From Rhodococcoides fascians A25f (GTDB taxonomy: Bacteria; Actinomycetota; Actinomycetes; Mycobacteriales; Mycobacteriaceae), in contig NZ_CP049744.1 in the NCBI RefSeq assembly GCF_000760935.2, forward strand, positions 2,945,501-3,009,500: a DNA stretch of 64,000 bases, read 5' to 3'. The notes beneath the pieces are model-generated. The model did no database searches and was not told where the DNA came from. It saw only the letters and a program-made list of their open reading frames with translations. How positions within the stretch are numbered: the stretch's first letter is position 1; every line of letters begins with the position of its first letter. Of the stretch, positions 32,738 through 44,047 are shown piece after piece. The translations under genes were made by a program, and so were the position numbers.

Positions 32738-33526
32738 ATGACCGACGCCTCCGAAACAGTCACCCAACGCAGCGCACCGATTCCCGACCTCACCGGGCGT
32801 ACTGCACTCGTCACCGGCGGCAGCCGGGGCATCGGCAAGGCAATCGCCGCAGAGCTGCTCGCTCGCGGCGCGAATGTCGCCATCACCGCACGTAAGCGCG
32901 AGCCTCTCGTGGCGGCAGCAGCAGAACTGGGTGACTCCGTGCTTGCACTGGACGGCAATGCAGGCGATCCGGACCATCGACGCGACGCCGTGGCGCAGAC
33001 CGTGGAGACCTTCGGTTCGCTGGACATCCTGGTGAACAACACCGGCATCAATCCCGTTTACGGCTCACTGATGGATGCCGATCTGACCGGCGTGAGCAAG
33101 ATCTTCGATACGAACGTCGTCGGTACCCTCGGCTTCGTCCAGCAGGCATTCCACGCCTGGATGGGCCAGCACGGCGGCGCGATCGTCAACATCGCCAGCG
33201 TGGCGGGCATTCGCTCCACCGGAGTGATCGCGGCGTACGGTGCGTCCAAAGCCGCCCTGATACGGCTCACCGAGGAACTCGCCTGGCAACTGGGACCCAA
33301 GATCCGAGTGAATGCCGTGGCACCGGGCGTGGTGAAGACCAAATTCGCCGAGGCCCTCGTCGCCAACGGCGAAGACGCCGCGGCCGCCGGCTACCCGATG
33401 AAGCGTCTCGGAAACCCGGAGGACGTGGCCGCGCTTGTCGCCTTCCTGGTGTCGGACGCGTCGTCCTGGATCACCGGAGAAACCGTGCGGGTGGACGGTG
33501 GTCAGCTCGCCACCGGCGGAATGTGA
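32738..33526 (+). CDS. Short-chain dehydrogenase/reductase
   Basis: This 262-residue classical SDR has the cofactor motif VTGGSRGIGKAIA, structural NNTG (NNTGINP), the catalytic Ser (NIASVAG), YGASK and a C-terminal VDGGQLATGGM. The residues after the second beta strand (TARKRE) suggest NADP preference. The substrate is unknown. Its stop overlaps the GTG of the lycopene cyclase gene (GTGA, 33523-33526), so the two are co-translated. That hints at a link to carotenoid or isoprenoid metabolism, but this is inference from position only. Confidence 0.85.
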   Translation: MTDASETVTQRSAPIPDLTGRTALVTGGSRGIGKAIAAELLARGANVAITARKREPLVAAAAELGDSVLALDGNAGDPDHRRDAVAQTVETFGSLDILVNNTGINPVYGSLMDADLTGVSKIFDTNVVGTLGFVQQAFHAWMGQHGGAIVNIASVAGIRSTGVIAAYGASKAALIRLTEELAWQLGPKIRVNAVAPGVVKTKFAEALVANGEDAAAAGYPMKRLGNPEDVAALVAFLVSDASSWITGETVRVDGGQLATGGM

Positions 33527-34668
33527 ACGATTTCTCGGCCGACGTCGCGGTGGTAGGTCTGGGTCCCGCAGGAAGGGCAGTCGCTCATCGCTGTTCCGCG
33601 GCGGGCCTGGACGTGCTGGCCCTCGATCCACACCCGGCGCGTACGTGGACGCCGACGTACTCGGCCTGGGCGGACGAACTGCCATCATGGCTACCCGAGA
33701 CGGCAGTCGCCTCGACCGCGCTCGAGCCCGCGGTGTGGACCGACCGCCATCGGATCATCGATCGCACGTACTGCGTGCTGGATACATCTGCGCTGCAGAG
33801 CACTCTGGCTCTCGATCGAGTGCAGGTGCTCGCTGGAACGGCCGTCGACGTCACCGGTTCCCGGGTGACCACGTCCGACGGGACGATCATCGACGCTGGT
33901 CACGTCGTCGATGCCCGAGGGACGTTCGATTCGCGCGACCTCGCGCAGCAGACCGCCTACGGGATCGTCGTCGAACGTCGACGCGCCGAACCGATCCTCG
34001 AGGGCGCCGACGCCTGGTTCATGGATTGGCGCACCGACAACGGCGCGTCGCCCGGCGAAGCTCCCAGCTTTCTGTACGCCGTGGCGCTCGATGACGATCG
34101 CGTTCTGCTCGAGGAGACCTGTCTGGTCGGTCGACCTGCGCTCGGTTTGGACGTTCTCCGTACGCGATTGCACCACCGGCTGTCCCAGCGCGATCTCGAA
34201 CCCACGGGGCACGAGGCTGTCGAGCGAGTCCGCTTCTCGGTCGAACCGCCGCCGCGTTCGCGAGTACGCACTGGACGAGGAGGTCCTGTGCTCTTCGGAT
34301 CCCGGTCCAACCTGATGCACCCTGCCACTGGGTACAGCGTTGCGGCATCGCTGGCGTCCGCGGACCACCTGGTAGAGAGGTTCCGCGACGGCGGTCATCC
34401 GCGACGAAGCCGTGCGGTGCACATCTGGACGGTCCAGAAGCTTCGCAATCTCGGCCTCCGCACCGCGCTCGGTCTGGAACCGGAGATGGTGCCCCAGTTC
34501 TTCTCCAGTTTCTTCTCGCTCCCGGTCGAACTGCAGCGTTCGTATCTTTCCGGACACGACGACGCAATCGGCACGATGACCGCAATGGTGAAGATGTTTC
34601 CCACGCTCCCGGCCTCGGCCAGGGTCGCAATCGCGCGCACGATAGCTCGACCGCTGCACAGAGCCTGA
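33523..34668 (+). CDS. crtL: Lycopene cyclase (CrtL/CrtY family)
   Basis: This 381-residue flavoprotein-like protein begins with DVAVVGLGPAGRAVAHRCSAAGLDVLALDP. The family features DELPSWLPET-like and FMDWRTDN follow, with VLLEETCLV, a cyclase signature, and NLMHPATGYSVAASLASADHLV near the C-terminus. Such enzymes close the beta-ionone rings of lycopene to give gamma- or beta-carotene. Rhodococci that make carotenoids carry a cyclase of this kind outside the main crt cluster. It is coupled to an SDR by GTGA; no other crt gene is in the window. Confidence 0.83.
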   Translation: MNDFSADVAVVGLGPAGRAVAHRCSAAGLDVLALDPHPARTWTPTYSAWADELPSWLPETAVASTALEPAVWTDRHRIIDRTYCVLDTSALQSTLALDRVQVLAGTAVDVTGSRVTTSDGTIIDAGHVVDARGTFDSRDLAQQTAYGIVVERRRAEPILEGADAWFMDWRTDNGASPGEAPSFLYAVALDDDRVLLEETCLVGRPALGLDVLRTRLHHRLSQRDLEPTGHEAVERVRFSVEPPPRSRVRTGRGGPVLFGSRSNLMHPATGYSVAASLASADHLVERFRDGGHPRRSRAVHIWTVQKLRNLGLRTALGLEPEMVPQFFSSFFSLPVELQRSYLSGHDDAIGTMTAMVKMFPTLPASARVAIARTIARPLHRA

Positions 34669-34719
34669 CTTTCCTGCCAACGGTCGACACGCGGGTGCTC
34701 GGTCGGCGATCATGGACAG

Positions 34720-35664
34720 ATGCGCAGCATATGGAAGGGCTCGATCGCCTTCGGACTGGTCAATGTTCCGGTGAAGGTCTATTCGGCCACCGAGCAGCAC
34801 GATATTCGGTTCCATCAGGTGCACGCGAAGGACGGCGGTCGCATCAAGTACGACCGCATCTGTCAGGAATGCGGCAAGTCGGTGCAGTTCGCCGACATCG
34901 ACAAGGCCTACGACTCCCCCGACGGCGAACGCGTGATTCTCACCGACGACGACTTCGACAAACTTCCGGCGGCCGAGAAGCACGAGATTCCGGTTCTCGA
35001 ATTCGTACCGACCGAGCAGATCGATCCGATTCTCTACGACAAGAGCTACTTCCTCGAGCCGGACTCCGCGTCACCGAAGGCGTACGTTCTGCTGCGAGAG
35101 ACGCTGGAAGAAACCGAACGCACCGCGCTCGTTCACTTCACGCTGCGGCAGAAGACCCGATTGGCTGCGCTGCGGGTGCGTGACGACGTGTTGGTGATTC
35201 AGACGCTGCTGTGGCCGGACGAAGTCAGAGCAGCCGAGTTCCCGTCACTCGAGGATGCACCGTCGGCACGTCCGCAAGAGGTGAAGATGGCCACGTCACT
35301 GGTGGAGAGCATGTCCTCGGAGTTCGACCCCACCGAGTACACCGACGACTACCAGATCGAGCTGCGCAAGCTGATCGACGAGACCCTCGCCAACGGGGGC
35401 GAGAAGGTCGTCCACACCGAGGCCGAGAAAGACGACGACGGTGAGGACGCCGAGGTCGTCGATCTGGTCGCAGCGCTGCAGCGGAGTGTCGAGGCGGCCG
35501 GCAAGAACGCGAAGTCGGGATCGTCGTCGACCTCGGCTCCCGCCAAGAAGGCACCCGCAAAGAAAGCGGCCGCGAAGAAGGCCCCGGCCAAGAAAACTGC
35601 AGCGAAGAAGTCTGCACCCGCCAAGGCCGCGGAGTCGAAAACCGACGAAGCGAAAGGTGCCTGA
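34720..35664 (+). CDS. ku: DNA end-binding protein Ku
   Basis: Bacterial Ku forms a homodimer that binds double-strand breaks and recruits LigD for non-homologous end joining. The 314-residue protein opens with the family signature MRSIWKGSIAFGLVNVPVKVYSATE, then YDRICQECGKSV and the KSYFLEPD strand. The Ku core ends near residue 255. The last 50 residues are a Lys/Ala/Pro tail with PAKKA repeats, similar to basic tails that help DNA binding and threading in other bacterial Ku proteins. ligD is not adjacent. The ATG at 34720 has little Shine-Dalgarno. Confidence 0.94.
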   Translation: MRSIWKGSIAFGLVNVPVKVYSATEQHDIRFHQVHAKDGGRIKYDRICQECGKSVQFADIDKAYDSPDGERVILTDDDFDKLPAAEKHEIPVLEFVPTEQIDPILYDKSYFLEPDSASPKAYVLLRETLEETERTALVHFTLRQKTRLAALRVRDDVLVIQTLLWPDEVRAAEFPSLEDAPSARPQEVKMATSLVESMSSEFDPTEYTDDYQIELRKLIDETLANGGEKVVHTEAEKDDDGEDAEVVDLVAALQRSVEAAGKNAKSGSSSTSAPAKKAPAKKAAAKKAPAKKTAAKKSAPAKAAESKTDEAKGA

Positions 35665-35685
35665 CCGAGCAGAACCGTCGTCGGG

Positions 35686-36063
35686 TCAGACGGTGAAGCC
35701 GAGTGCCCTGAGCTGCTCGCGGCCGTCGTCGGTGATCTTGTCCGGACCCCACGGCGGCATCCATACCCAGTTGATCTTCAGGTCTGCCGCCAGTCCGCTG
35801 CGCACCAGAGCGCCGCGGGCCTGATCCTCGATGACATCGGTCAGCGGACACGCCGCCGAGGTCAGCGTCATGTCGACCGTGACGATGTCGTCGGCGTCGA
35901 TCTTGATGTCGTACACCAGACCCAGATCGACGACATTGATTCCGAGCTCGGGGTCGACCACGTCACGCATGGCCTCTTCGAGGTCTTCGAGCACCTTGAT
36001 CTCGTCGGCGGTCAATGCCACCGGCGTGGCTTCGGCCGGCGTCGTATCTGTTGCATCGGTCAT
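35686..36063 (-). CDS. sufT: Fe-S assembly factor SufT (MIP18/DUF59 family)
   Basis: This 125-residue protein consists of the DUF59 domain: LEDLEEAMRDVVDPELGINVVDLGLVYDI, then TLTSAACPLTDVIEDQ with the conserved cysteine, and WMPPWGPDKITDDGREQLRALGF at the end. SufT-type proteins help mature Fe-S proteins. The ATG overlaps the stop of sufU (ATGA at 36060-36063), making it the last gene of the sufR-B-D-C-S-U-T operon. The frame is open further upstream, but only within sufU. Confidence 0.93.
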   Translation of the reverse strand: MTDATDTTPAEATPVALTADEIKVLEDLEEAMRDVVDPELGINVVDLGLVYDIKIDADDIVTVDMTLTSAACPLTDVIEDQARGALVRSGLAADLKINWVWMPPWGPDKITDDGREQLRALGFTV

Positions 36064-36557
36064 GATTGTTGTCCTCCGGAAAGTGCCGACTGGGCGGTCC
36101 CGCCCGTCGTAGCTGTCGAATCTGCGTCCACTACTTGAACAACCGCATCCTTGAAAGCCATCCAACCCAGCAACGCGCATTTCACGCGAGCCGGATACTT
36201 GGCCACACCGGCGAACGCAATGCCGTCGCCGATGACGTCCTCGTCACCCTCGACGGTACCTCTGCTGCCGACCATGTCGCTGAACGCGTCGACCGTCTTC
36301 AACGCATCGACCACGGTCAGACCGACGACCTGATCGGTGAGAACCGACGTCGCTGCCTGACTGATCGAGCACCCCTGGCCGTCGTACGAGACGTCCGCAA
36401 CGGTGCCGTTGTCCACGTGAACCCGCAGAGTGACCTCGTCGCCACACGTGGGGTTGACGTGGTGTACCTCTGCACCGAACGGCTCGCGCAGTCCGCGACC
36501 GTGCGGGTGCTTGTAGTGATCGAGGATCACTTCCTGATACATCTGTTCCATCCGCAT
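36060..36557 (-). CDS. sufU: Fe-S assembly sulfurtransferase SufU
   Basis: SufU accepts sulfur from SufS by a zinc-dependent mechanism in Gram-positive SUF systems. The 165-residue protein has the zinc ligands Cys38 and Asp40 (NPTCGDEV), Cys63 (GQGCSIS) and Cys127 (VKCALLGW). It starts directly after the sufS stop (TAG then ATG, no gap) and overlaps sufT. The C-terminal 25 residues (DADSTATTGGTAQSALSGGQQS) are low-complexity. Confidence 0.94.
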   Translation of the reverse strand: MRMEQMYQEVILDHYKHPHGRGLREPFGAEVHHVNPTCGDEVTLRVHVDNGTVADVSYDGQGCSISQAATSVLTDQVVGLTVVDALKTVDAFSDMVGSRGTVEGDEDVIGDGIAFAGVAKYPARVKCALLGWMAFKDAVVQVVDADSTATTGGTAQSALSGGQQS

Positions 36558-38629
<2,072 letters not shown>

Positions 38630-38668
38630 CAAAGTTCCTTTGTGCAGTCGAGAAAGGTTCGGGTGGAC

Positions 38669-39883
38669 CTATGCGCCGGCGACGGCGAGTTCGGTCTCGA
38701 TGGCGGCGTCGAGACGCTCGCGTACGGCGGGGACCGGAATCTTGTCGATGATCTCGTGGAAGAAACCGCGAACGACGAGTCGACGAGCGACCTCCTCCGA
38801 GATGCCGCGAGCACGCAGGTAGAACAGCTGCTCGTCGTCGAAGCGACCGGTCGCACTCGCGTGCCCGGCTCCGACGATCTCGCCGGTTTCGATTTCCAGG
38901 TTCGGCACCGAGTCGGCGCGAGCGCCGTCGGTGAGCACCAGATTTCGGTTCAGCTCGTACGTCTCGGTGCCCTCGGCCTCGGCACGAATCAGAACATCGC
39001 CGATCCATACGGTGTGCGCGTCGACGGTGCCGGGTCCGGTTTCGCCCTGCAGCGCGCCCTTGTACATGACATTGGACTTGCAGTGCGGTGCCGAGTGGTC
39101 GACGAGCAGTCGCTGCTCGAGGTGCTGGCCGGCGTCGGCGAAGTACACACCGAGCAGGTTCGCGTCGCCGCCGGGCGCGCTGTAGCGCACTGTCGGACTG
39201 ATGCGGACCAGATCGCCGCCGAGACTGACGTTGTAGTGCCGCAACACGGAATCGCGACCGAGCAGCGCGTGATGCGCAGCCACGTGCACGGCGTCGGACT
39301 GCCAATCCTGGATCAGGACGACGTGCAGTTGCGAGCTGTCGCCCAGAACGAACTCGATGTTCTCGGCGTACGTTCCGCTCCCGCGCTGATCGATCACGAC
39401 GGTCGCACGAGCGAACGTGCCGAGTCGAACCTGCACATGTCCGTAGGCGATGTGGTCGATACCGGGGCCGTCGATCGTGATCTCGATCGGATCGGCCACC
39501 TCGACCTCGTTCGGCACGGAGACGATAGTGGCCTCGGCGAACGCCGAGAATGCCTGAGCTGCAATGCGATCGGCCGGTACTCCGGCTTTGCCGAGGCGCT
39601 CGTCATCGCGTCCGACGGTTTCCACGACCACCGAGTCCGGCGCCCCGACGGTGACCTGAGCGGCCCCGTCGGCGACGGCGGAACCGTCGTGCAGGCCGCG
39701 GAGCCGACGCAGCGGCGTGAAGCGCCACAGCTCGTCACGGCCCGACGGCACCTCGAACGCATTCACGTCGTACGACGTGAACTGAGCGCCCTTGTTCGCG
39801 ACAAGCTTCGACTTGTCTTCCTTGGCGGAATCGGGGTTCTCGGATGCCACGGCACCCATGACTCCGGTGAGGGGGTTGTTCAC
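38669..39883 (-). CDS. sufD: Fe-S scaffold subunit SufD
   Basis: SufD is the SufB paralogue in the SufBC2D scaffold. The 404-residue protein has the beta-helix core and the C-terminal family region (VGAGHASATGRFDDEQLFYLRARGISEEVARRLVVRGFFHEII), with YKGALQG and SAPHCKSNVMYKG in the helix. A GTG at 39883 directly follows the sufB stop (TAA-GTG). Other in-frame starts a few codons on (ATG at codon 9) are possible. Confidence 0.95.
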   Translation of the reverse strand: MNNPLTGVMGAVASENPDSAKEDKSKLVANKGAQFTSYDVNAFEVPSGRDELWRFTPLRRLRGLHDGSAVADGAAQVTVGAPDSVVVETVGRDDERLGKAGVPADRIAAQAFSAFAEATIVSVPNEVEVADPIEITIDGPGIDHIAYGHVQVRLGTFARATVVIDQRGSGTYAENIEFVLGDSSQLHVVLIQDWQSDAVHVAAHHALLGRDSVLRHYNVSLGGDLVRISPTVRYSAPGGDANLLGVYFADAGQHLEQRLLVDHSAPHCKSNVMYKGALQGETGPGTVDAHTVWIGDVLIRAEAEGTETYELNRNLVLTDGARADSVPNLEIETGEIVGAGHASATGRFDDEQLFYLRARGISEEVARRLVVRGFFHEIIDKIPVPAVRERLDAAIETELAVAGA

Positions 39884-41329
39884 TTATCCGACCGACCCTT
39901 CCATCTGCAACTCGATGAGCCGGTTGAGCTCGAGCGCGTACTCCATCGGCAGTTCGCGAGCGATCGGCTCGACGAATCCGCGGACGACCATCGCCATCGC
40001 CTCGTCCTCGGTCATGCCGCGGCTCATCAGGTAGAACAGCTGATCGTCGCTGACCTTCGAGACCGTGGCCTCGTGACCCATCGACACGTCGTCCTCACGG
40101 ATGTCGACGTACGGGTACGTGTCCGAACGGCTGATCGTGTCGACGAGCAACGCATCGCACTTGACCGTCGAGCGCGAACCGTGCGCACCCTTGTTGATCT
40201 GGATCAGACCGCGGTAGGACGTCCGTCCACCACCACGGGCGACGGACTTGCTGACAATGTTCGACGACGTGTGCGGCGCGAGGTGCAGCATCTTCGAGCC
40301 GGTGTCCTGGTGCTGGTCCGGGCCGGCGAACGCGACCGAGAGAACCTCGCCCTTGGCGTACTCACCGGTCATCCAGACGGCCGGGTACTTCATGGTGACC
40401 TTGGAGCCGATGTTGCCGTCGACCCACTCCATCGTTGCGCCTGCTTCTGCCTTGGCGCGCTTGGTGACGAGGTTGTAGACGTTGTTCGACCAGTTCTGGA
40501 TGGTCGTGTAACGGCAACGGCCACCCTTCTTGACGATGATCTCGACCACGGCGGAGTGCAGCGAATCCGACTTGTAGATCGGGGCGGTGCAGCCCTCGAC
40601 GTAGTGCACGTACGCACCCTCGTCGACGATGATCAGCGTCCGCTCGAACTGACCCATGTTCTCGGTGTTGATCCGGAAGTAGGCCTGCAGCGGAATGTCC
40701 ACGTGGACGCCCGGCGGGATGTAGATGAACGATCCACCGGACCACACCGCGGTGTTCAGTGCGGAGAACTTGTTGTCGCCTGCGGGAATGACGGTGCCGA
40801 AGTACTCGCGGAACAGCTCCGGCTGCTCCTTGAGCGCGGTATCGGTGTCGAGGAACAACACGCCCTGCGCCTCGAGGTCCTCACGGATCGAGTGGTAGAC
40901 GACCTCGGACTCGTACTGAGCGGCGACACCGGAGACCAGGCGCTGCTTCTCGGCTTCGGGGATGCCGAGCTTGTCGTACGTGTTCTTGATGTCCTCGGGC
41001 AGGTCTTCCCACGTCGCAGCCTGCTTCTCGCTGGAGCGCACGAAGTACTTGATGTTGTCGAAGTCGATGCCGTCGAGATTCGAACCCCAATTGGGCATCG
41101 GCTTGCGCTCGAACGTCTTGAGAGCCTTCAGGCGTGCCTCGAGCATCCACTCGGGCTCGCTCTTCTTCTGCGAGATGTCCCGAACGACAGCCTCGGAGAG
41201 GCCTCTCTTGGCGCTTTCACCGGCTACGTCCGAGTCGGCCCAGCCGTATCCGTACGTGCCGAGCGAGGCGATGGTCTCGTCCTGAGTCAGCGGCGCGGTG
41301 GGTGTCACCTGGTCTGGTGTGACGGTCAT
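39884..41329 (-). CDS. sufB: Fe-S scaffold subunit SufB
   Basis: SufB builds Fe-S clusters together with SufC and SufD. The 481-residue chain has no intein, unlike the split SufB of M. tuberculosis. It contains [78 protein letters not shown] and the C-terminal [27 protein letters not shown]. The ATG overlaps the sufR stop (ATGA, 41326-41329). Confidence 0.96.
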   Translation of the reverse strand: MTVTPDQVTPTAPLTQDETIASLGTYGYGWADSDVAGESAKRGLSEAVVRDISQKKSEPEWMLEARLKALKTFERKPMPNWGSNLDGIDFDNIKYFVRSSEKQAATWEDLPEDIKNTYDKLGIPEAEKQRLVSGVAAQYESEVVYHSIREDLEAQGVLFLDTDTALKEQPELFREYFGTVIPAGDNKFSALNTAVWSGGSFIYIPPGVHVDIPLQAYFRINTENMGQFERTLIIVDEGAYVHYVEGCTAPIYKSDSLHSAVVEIIVKKGGRCRYTTIQNWSNNVYNLVTKRAKAEAGATMEWVDGNIGSKVTMKYPAVWMTGEYAKGEVLSVAFAGPDQHQDTGSKMLHLAPHTSSNIVSKSVARGGGRTSYRGLIQINKGAHGSRSTVKCDALLVDTISRSDTYPYVDIREDDVSMGHEATVSKVSDDQLFYLMSRGMTEDEAMAMVVRGFVEPIARELPMEYALELNRLIELQMEGSVG

Positions 41330-42147
41330 GCGGGCTCCTTCCGGAGGCTTGGGCGTTCTCCGACACGGGGCTGCGCGTCGGGAGTCTTCTTGTCGGAACT
41401 ATCGGTGTTCGAGTACCGCGTCGGTGACAGCGGTACGTGCGTCGTGCAGGCGCAGTTGCCGTTGGCGATGGTCGCCAAACGCTGCACGTGTGTGCCGAGA
41501 ATCTCTGCGAACGCGGACTGTTCCGCTTCGCACAGCTCCGGAAACTCCGAGGCGACGTGCGACACCGGGCAGTGGTGCTGGCAGATCTGCACACCGTTGC
41601 CCACCTGACGGGTGGTGGCAGAGAAGCCGGCCGCGCTGAACGCATCGGCGATTCGCTCTGCCGCATCCTCCACGGAGTGCGCATCGGACCCCGATGCCGG
41701 TTCGACGTCGGCCACGATGGTGTTCACGCGTTGCCGGGCGAACGTCTCGATGGCCGCGTCCCCGCCGATCTTGCGGAGCTGCCGCATTGCGGCACCGGCG
41801 AGATCGTCGTACGTGTGTCCGAGGCGGTTACGTCCGGCGGCAGTGAGCTGAAAACACTTGGCCGGTCGACCACGGCCACGCTGCCGCGCCCCTGCCGGGG
41901 TGGTGATGCGAGCCTCGCCGGCATCGATGAGCGCATCGAGATGACGCCGGACACCTGCCGCACTCAAACCCAGCCGCGTGCCGATGTCGGAGGCCGTGAT
42001 GGGGCCCTCTTCCAGCAGTAGAGTGACAACTGCACCCCTGGTCTGTCCTTCGGGGAGCGAGGCCTGTCGAACCGACGGCGCGCCTGCGCCGGCGGTCGAG
42101 GAATCGACACTCCCCGGACGCGCGAACGTGCTTTCGGTTGTTTTCAC
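41326..42147 (-). CDS. sufR: Fe-S-sensing repressor SufR
   Basis: SufR senses Fe-S status with its own cluster and represses the suf operon. The 273-residue protein has a winged helix ([42 protein letters not shown]). The cysteines Cys189, Cys193 and Cys206 (ICQHHC...ELC) have the C-x3-C-x12-C spacing known for the cluster of mycobacterial SufR. I place the start at GTG 42147, and an in-frame start 13 codons upstream is possible. A SufR-type operator overlaps this GTG, so autoregulation is expected. It is the first gene of the operon. Confidence 0.92.
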   Translation of the reverse strand: MKTTESTFARPGSVDSSTAGAGAPSVRQASLPEGQTRGAVVTLLLEEGPITASDIGTRLGLSAAGVRRHLDALIDAGEARITTPAGARQRGRGRPAKCFQLTAAGRNRLGHTYDDLAGAAMRQLRKIGGDAAIETFARQRVNTIVADVEPASGSDAHSVEDAAERIADAFSAAGFSATTRQVGNGVQICQHHCPVSHVASEFPELCEAEQSAFAEILGTHVQRLATIANGNCACTTHVPLSPTRYSNTDSSDKKTPDAQPRVGERPSLRKEPA

Positions 42148-42158
42148 AACACCAGTGT
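42144..42158 (-). promoter_or_regulatory. SufR operator at the sufR start
   Basis: On the minus strand the sequence is ACACT-GGTGT-TGTGA, which fits the ACACT-N5-TGTGA inverted repeat reported for M. tuberculosis SufR. The TGTGA half contains the GTG start. A TCACA-N7-TGTGA repeat overlaps it. Binding here would block the suf transcript at its start. Confidence 0.65.
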
Positions 42159-42262
42159 GACGGAATTGTTTTGCCTGGTCCACCAAGGGTGCCCTATGCC
42201 GGTCGCGATCCTCGTTCCATCTCGGCCGGGAGGACGGTGCGGGCGTCGGGCAAGAGCACAGC

Positions 42263-42268
42263 TACGCT
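42263..42268 (+). promoter_or_regulatory. -10 box of mptB (leaderless type)
   Basis: TACGCT is followed by 6 nt and then GTG 42275. No Shine-Dalgarno is visible. It is divergent from sufR; 127 bp separate the two starts. Confidence 0.5.
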
Positions 42269-42274
42269 CCCACT

Positions 42275-44047
42275 GTGTCATCGACCGACAGTGAGCAGAG
42301 TGCCGAACGCTCACGATTCACGGGCAGAGCACGTCGGCAAATCGGTACCGACGACTCGAGATCGGCGCTCGGACAGATTCTCCACCGATACGTGGTGGCC
42401 CCCGCACGCCGAGTCATCGGGCTCGAACCCACTCCGCCGGGTGGCGTGGTCGCCACCCTGCACGGAGACGAGCAGGAGGCGCCCGGGCTGAACCCGGCGG
42501 AGACGGTTCAGCTCAGGAACATCCGCCGTTTCGGTGCCGCGGGCGCACTGCTGATGGCGATCGGTGCCCTCGGCGCAGGCGCGCAACCGGTGCTGCAGAA
42601 CCCCGTCTTCGGCGTTCGATTCCTCAGCCTGCCGTCGCGCATGGCCACCTCTGCCCTCACGGTCACGATGACCGGCACCGTCATCGTGGTGATCGCCTGG
42701 TTGCTGCTGGGCAGGTTCGCCCTCGGTCGAACGCGATCAGGAAACATTCCGCGGCGACTCACCAGATCCCAGATGGACCGCACTCTGCTGTTGTGGATTC
42801 TGCCGCTGTGTGTCGCGCCACCGATGTTCTCGCGTGACGTTTACTCGTATCTGGCGCAGAGCGAGATCACCGCGCGCGGGCTCGACCCCTACGAAGTCGG
42901 CCCCCAAACTGCACTCGGTGCGGACAACGTGCTGACCCGTACCGTTCCCAACATCTGGCGCGAAACTCCGGCACCCTACGGTCCGCTGTTTCTGTGGATG
43001 GGTCGCGGAATCACCTACCTGACCGGCGAGAACATCGTCGCCGGCATCTTTCTGCATCGCCTCCTCGCGCTGGCGGGCGTCGCGCTGATCGTCTGGGCTC
43101 TGCCGCGCCTGGCCCGTCGCTGCGGGGTGGCCTCGGTGAGTGCGCTCTGGCTCGGTGCCGCCAATCCGCTGCTGCTGTTCCATCTGGTTGCCGGAATTCA
43201 CAACGAAGCCCTGATGATCGGTCTCATGCTCGCGGGCACCGAGCTCGCGCTGCGGGCCGTCGAACACTCAGGAGCGATGCGGAGGACCGACGTCGCCTTC
43301 CTCGTCGGCGGAGCGGCGCTGATTGCGCTGTCGTCGACGATCAAGATCCCTTCTCTGATCGCGCTCGGCTTCGTGGGAATGGCGCTGTCGAGGCGGTGGG
43401 GCGGGACCCTCCGATCCGTGGTGTATGTGGCAGTCCTCCTCGGCACGATCGCCGTCGCGGTCCAAGTCGCCGTCAGCCTGGGTAGCGGACTCGGATTCGG
43501 TTGGATCAACACTCTCGGGACAGCAGGCGTCGTACGCAGCTGGATGTCCATACCCACGATCCTCGGCCTGGGCACCGGATTCGTGGGAGTGCTGCTCGGC
43601 CTCGGCGACCACACCACCGCCGTGTTGGGACTCACTCGTCCTATCGCGGCCGTCGTCGCCGCCGTCATCGTCGTCCGCATGCTGGTCGCGGTTCTGCGGG
43701 GTCGACTGCATCCGGTCGGCGCACTCGGCGTGGCTCTGGGCGCGGTCGTACTGCTGTTTCCGGTGGTACAACCCTGGTATCTGTTGTGGGCGGTGATTCC
43801 GCTGGCAGCCTGGGCCACCACGCCGTCGTTCCGACGACCTGCGATCGCCTTCTCGTCTCTGGTCAGCGTCATCCTGATGCCGAACGGCAGTGAGTACTTG
43901 CCGTTCCAGATCGTCCAGGCCGCAGTGATGACGATCCTGACCATTGCGGTGCTGTATCTGTTGACACGAAACCGTATGCCGTGGCCCACACGCACCGGAC
44001 CACCGGCACGCGACCGCGGGGCCGACGAATACGCTGAGTCCTCGTGA
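42275..44047 (+). CDS. mptB: Polyprenol-phosphate-mannose alpha-1,6-mannosyltransferase MptB-like
   Basis: This 590-residue GT-C glycosyltransferase has a hydrophilic N-terminus of about 80 residues and then a dozen or more membrane helices. MptB (Rv1459c position) starts the alpha-1,6-mannan core of lipomannan and lipoarabinomannan in Corynebacteriales. The first extracytoplasmic loop has FSRDVYSYLAQSEITARGLDPYEVGPQ with the conserved acidic residues of GT-C enzymes, and the APYGPLFLWMGR loop follows. The GTG start follows a TACGCT box. The ABC transporter genes overlap it by GTGA. Confidence 0.88.
   Translation: MSSTDSEQSAERSRFTGRARRQIGTDDSRSALGQILHRYVVAPARRVIGLEPTPPGGVVATLHGDEQEAPGLNPAETVQLRNIRRFGAAGALLMAIGALGAGAQPVLQNPVFGVRFLSLPSRMATSALTVTMTGTVIVVIAWLLLGRFALGRTRSGNIPRRLTRSQMDRTLLLWILPLCVAPPMFSRDVYSYLAQSEITARGLDPYEVGPQTALGADNVLTRTVPNIWRETPAPYGPLFLWMGRGITYLTGENIVAGIFLHRLLALAGVALIVWALPRLARRCGVASVSALWLGAANPLLLFHLVAGIHNEALMIGLMLAGTELALRAVEHSGAMRRTDVAFLVGGAALIALSSTIKIPSLIALGFVGMALSRRWGGTLRSVVYVAVLLGTIAVAVQVAVSLGSGLGFGWINTLGTAGVVRSWMSIPTILGLGTGFVGVLLGLGDHTTAVLGLTRPIAAVVAAVIVVRMLVAVLRGRLHPVGALGVALGAVVLLFPVVQPWYLLWAVIPLAAWATTPSFRRPAIAFSSLVSVILMPNGSEYLPFQIVQAAVMTILTIAVLYLLTRNRMPWPTRTGPPARDRGADEYAESS

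Noticed and set aside
33691..34983. Minus-strand frame of 430 codons opposite crtL and ku
   Set aside because: It crosses two supported genes and has no domain.
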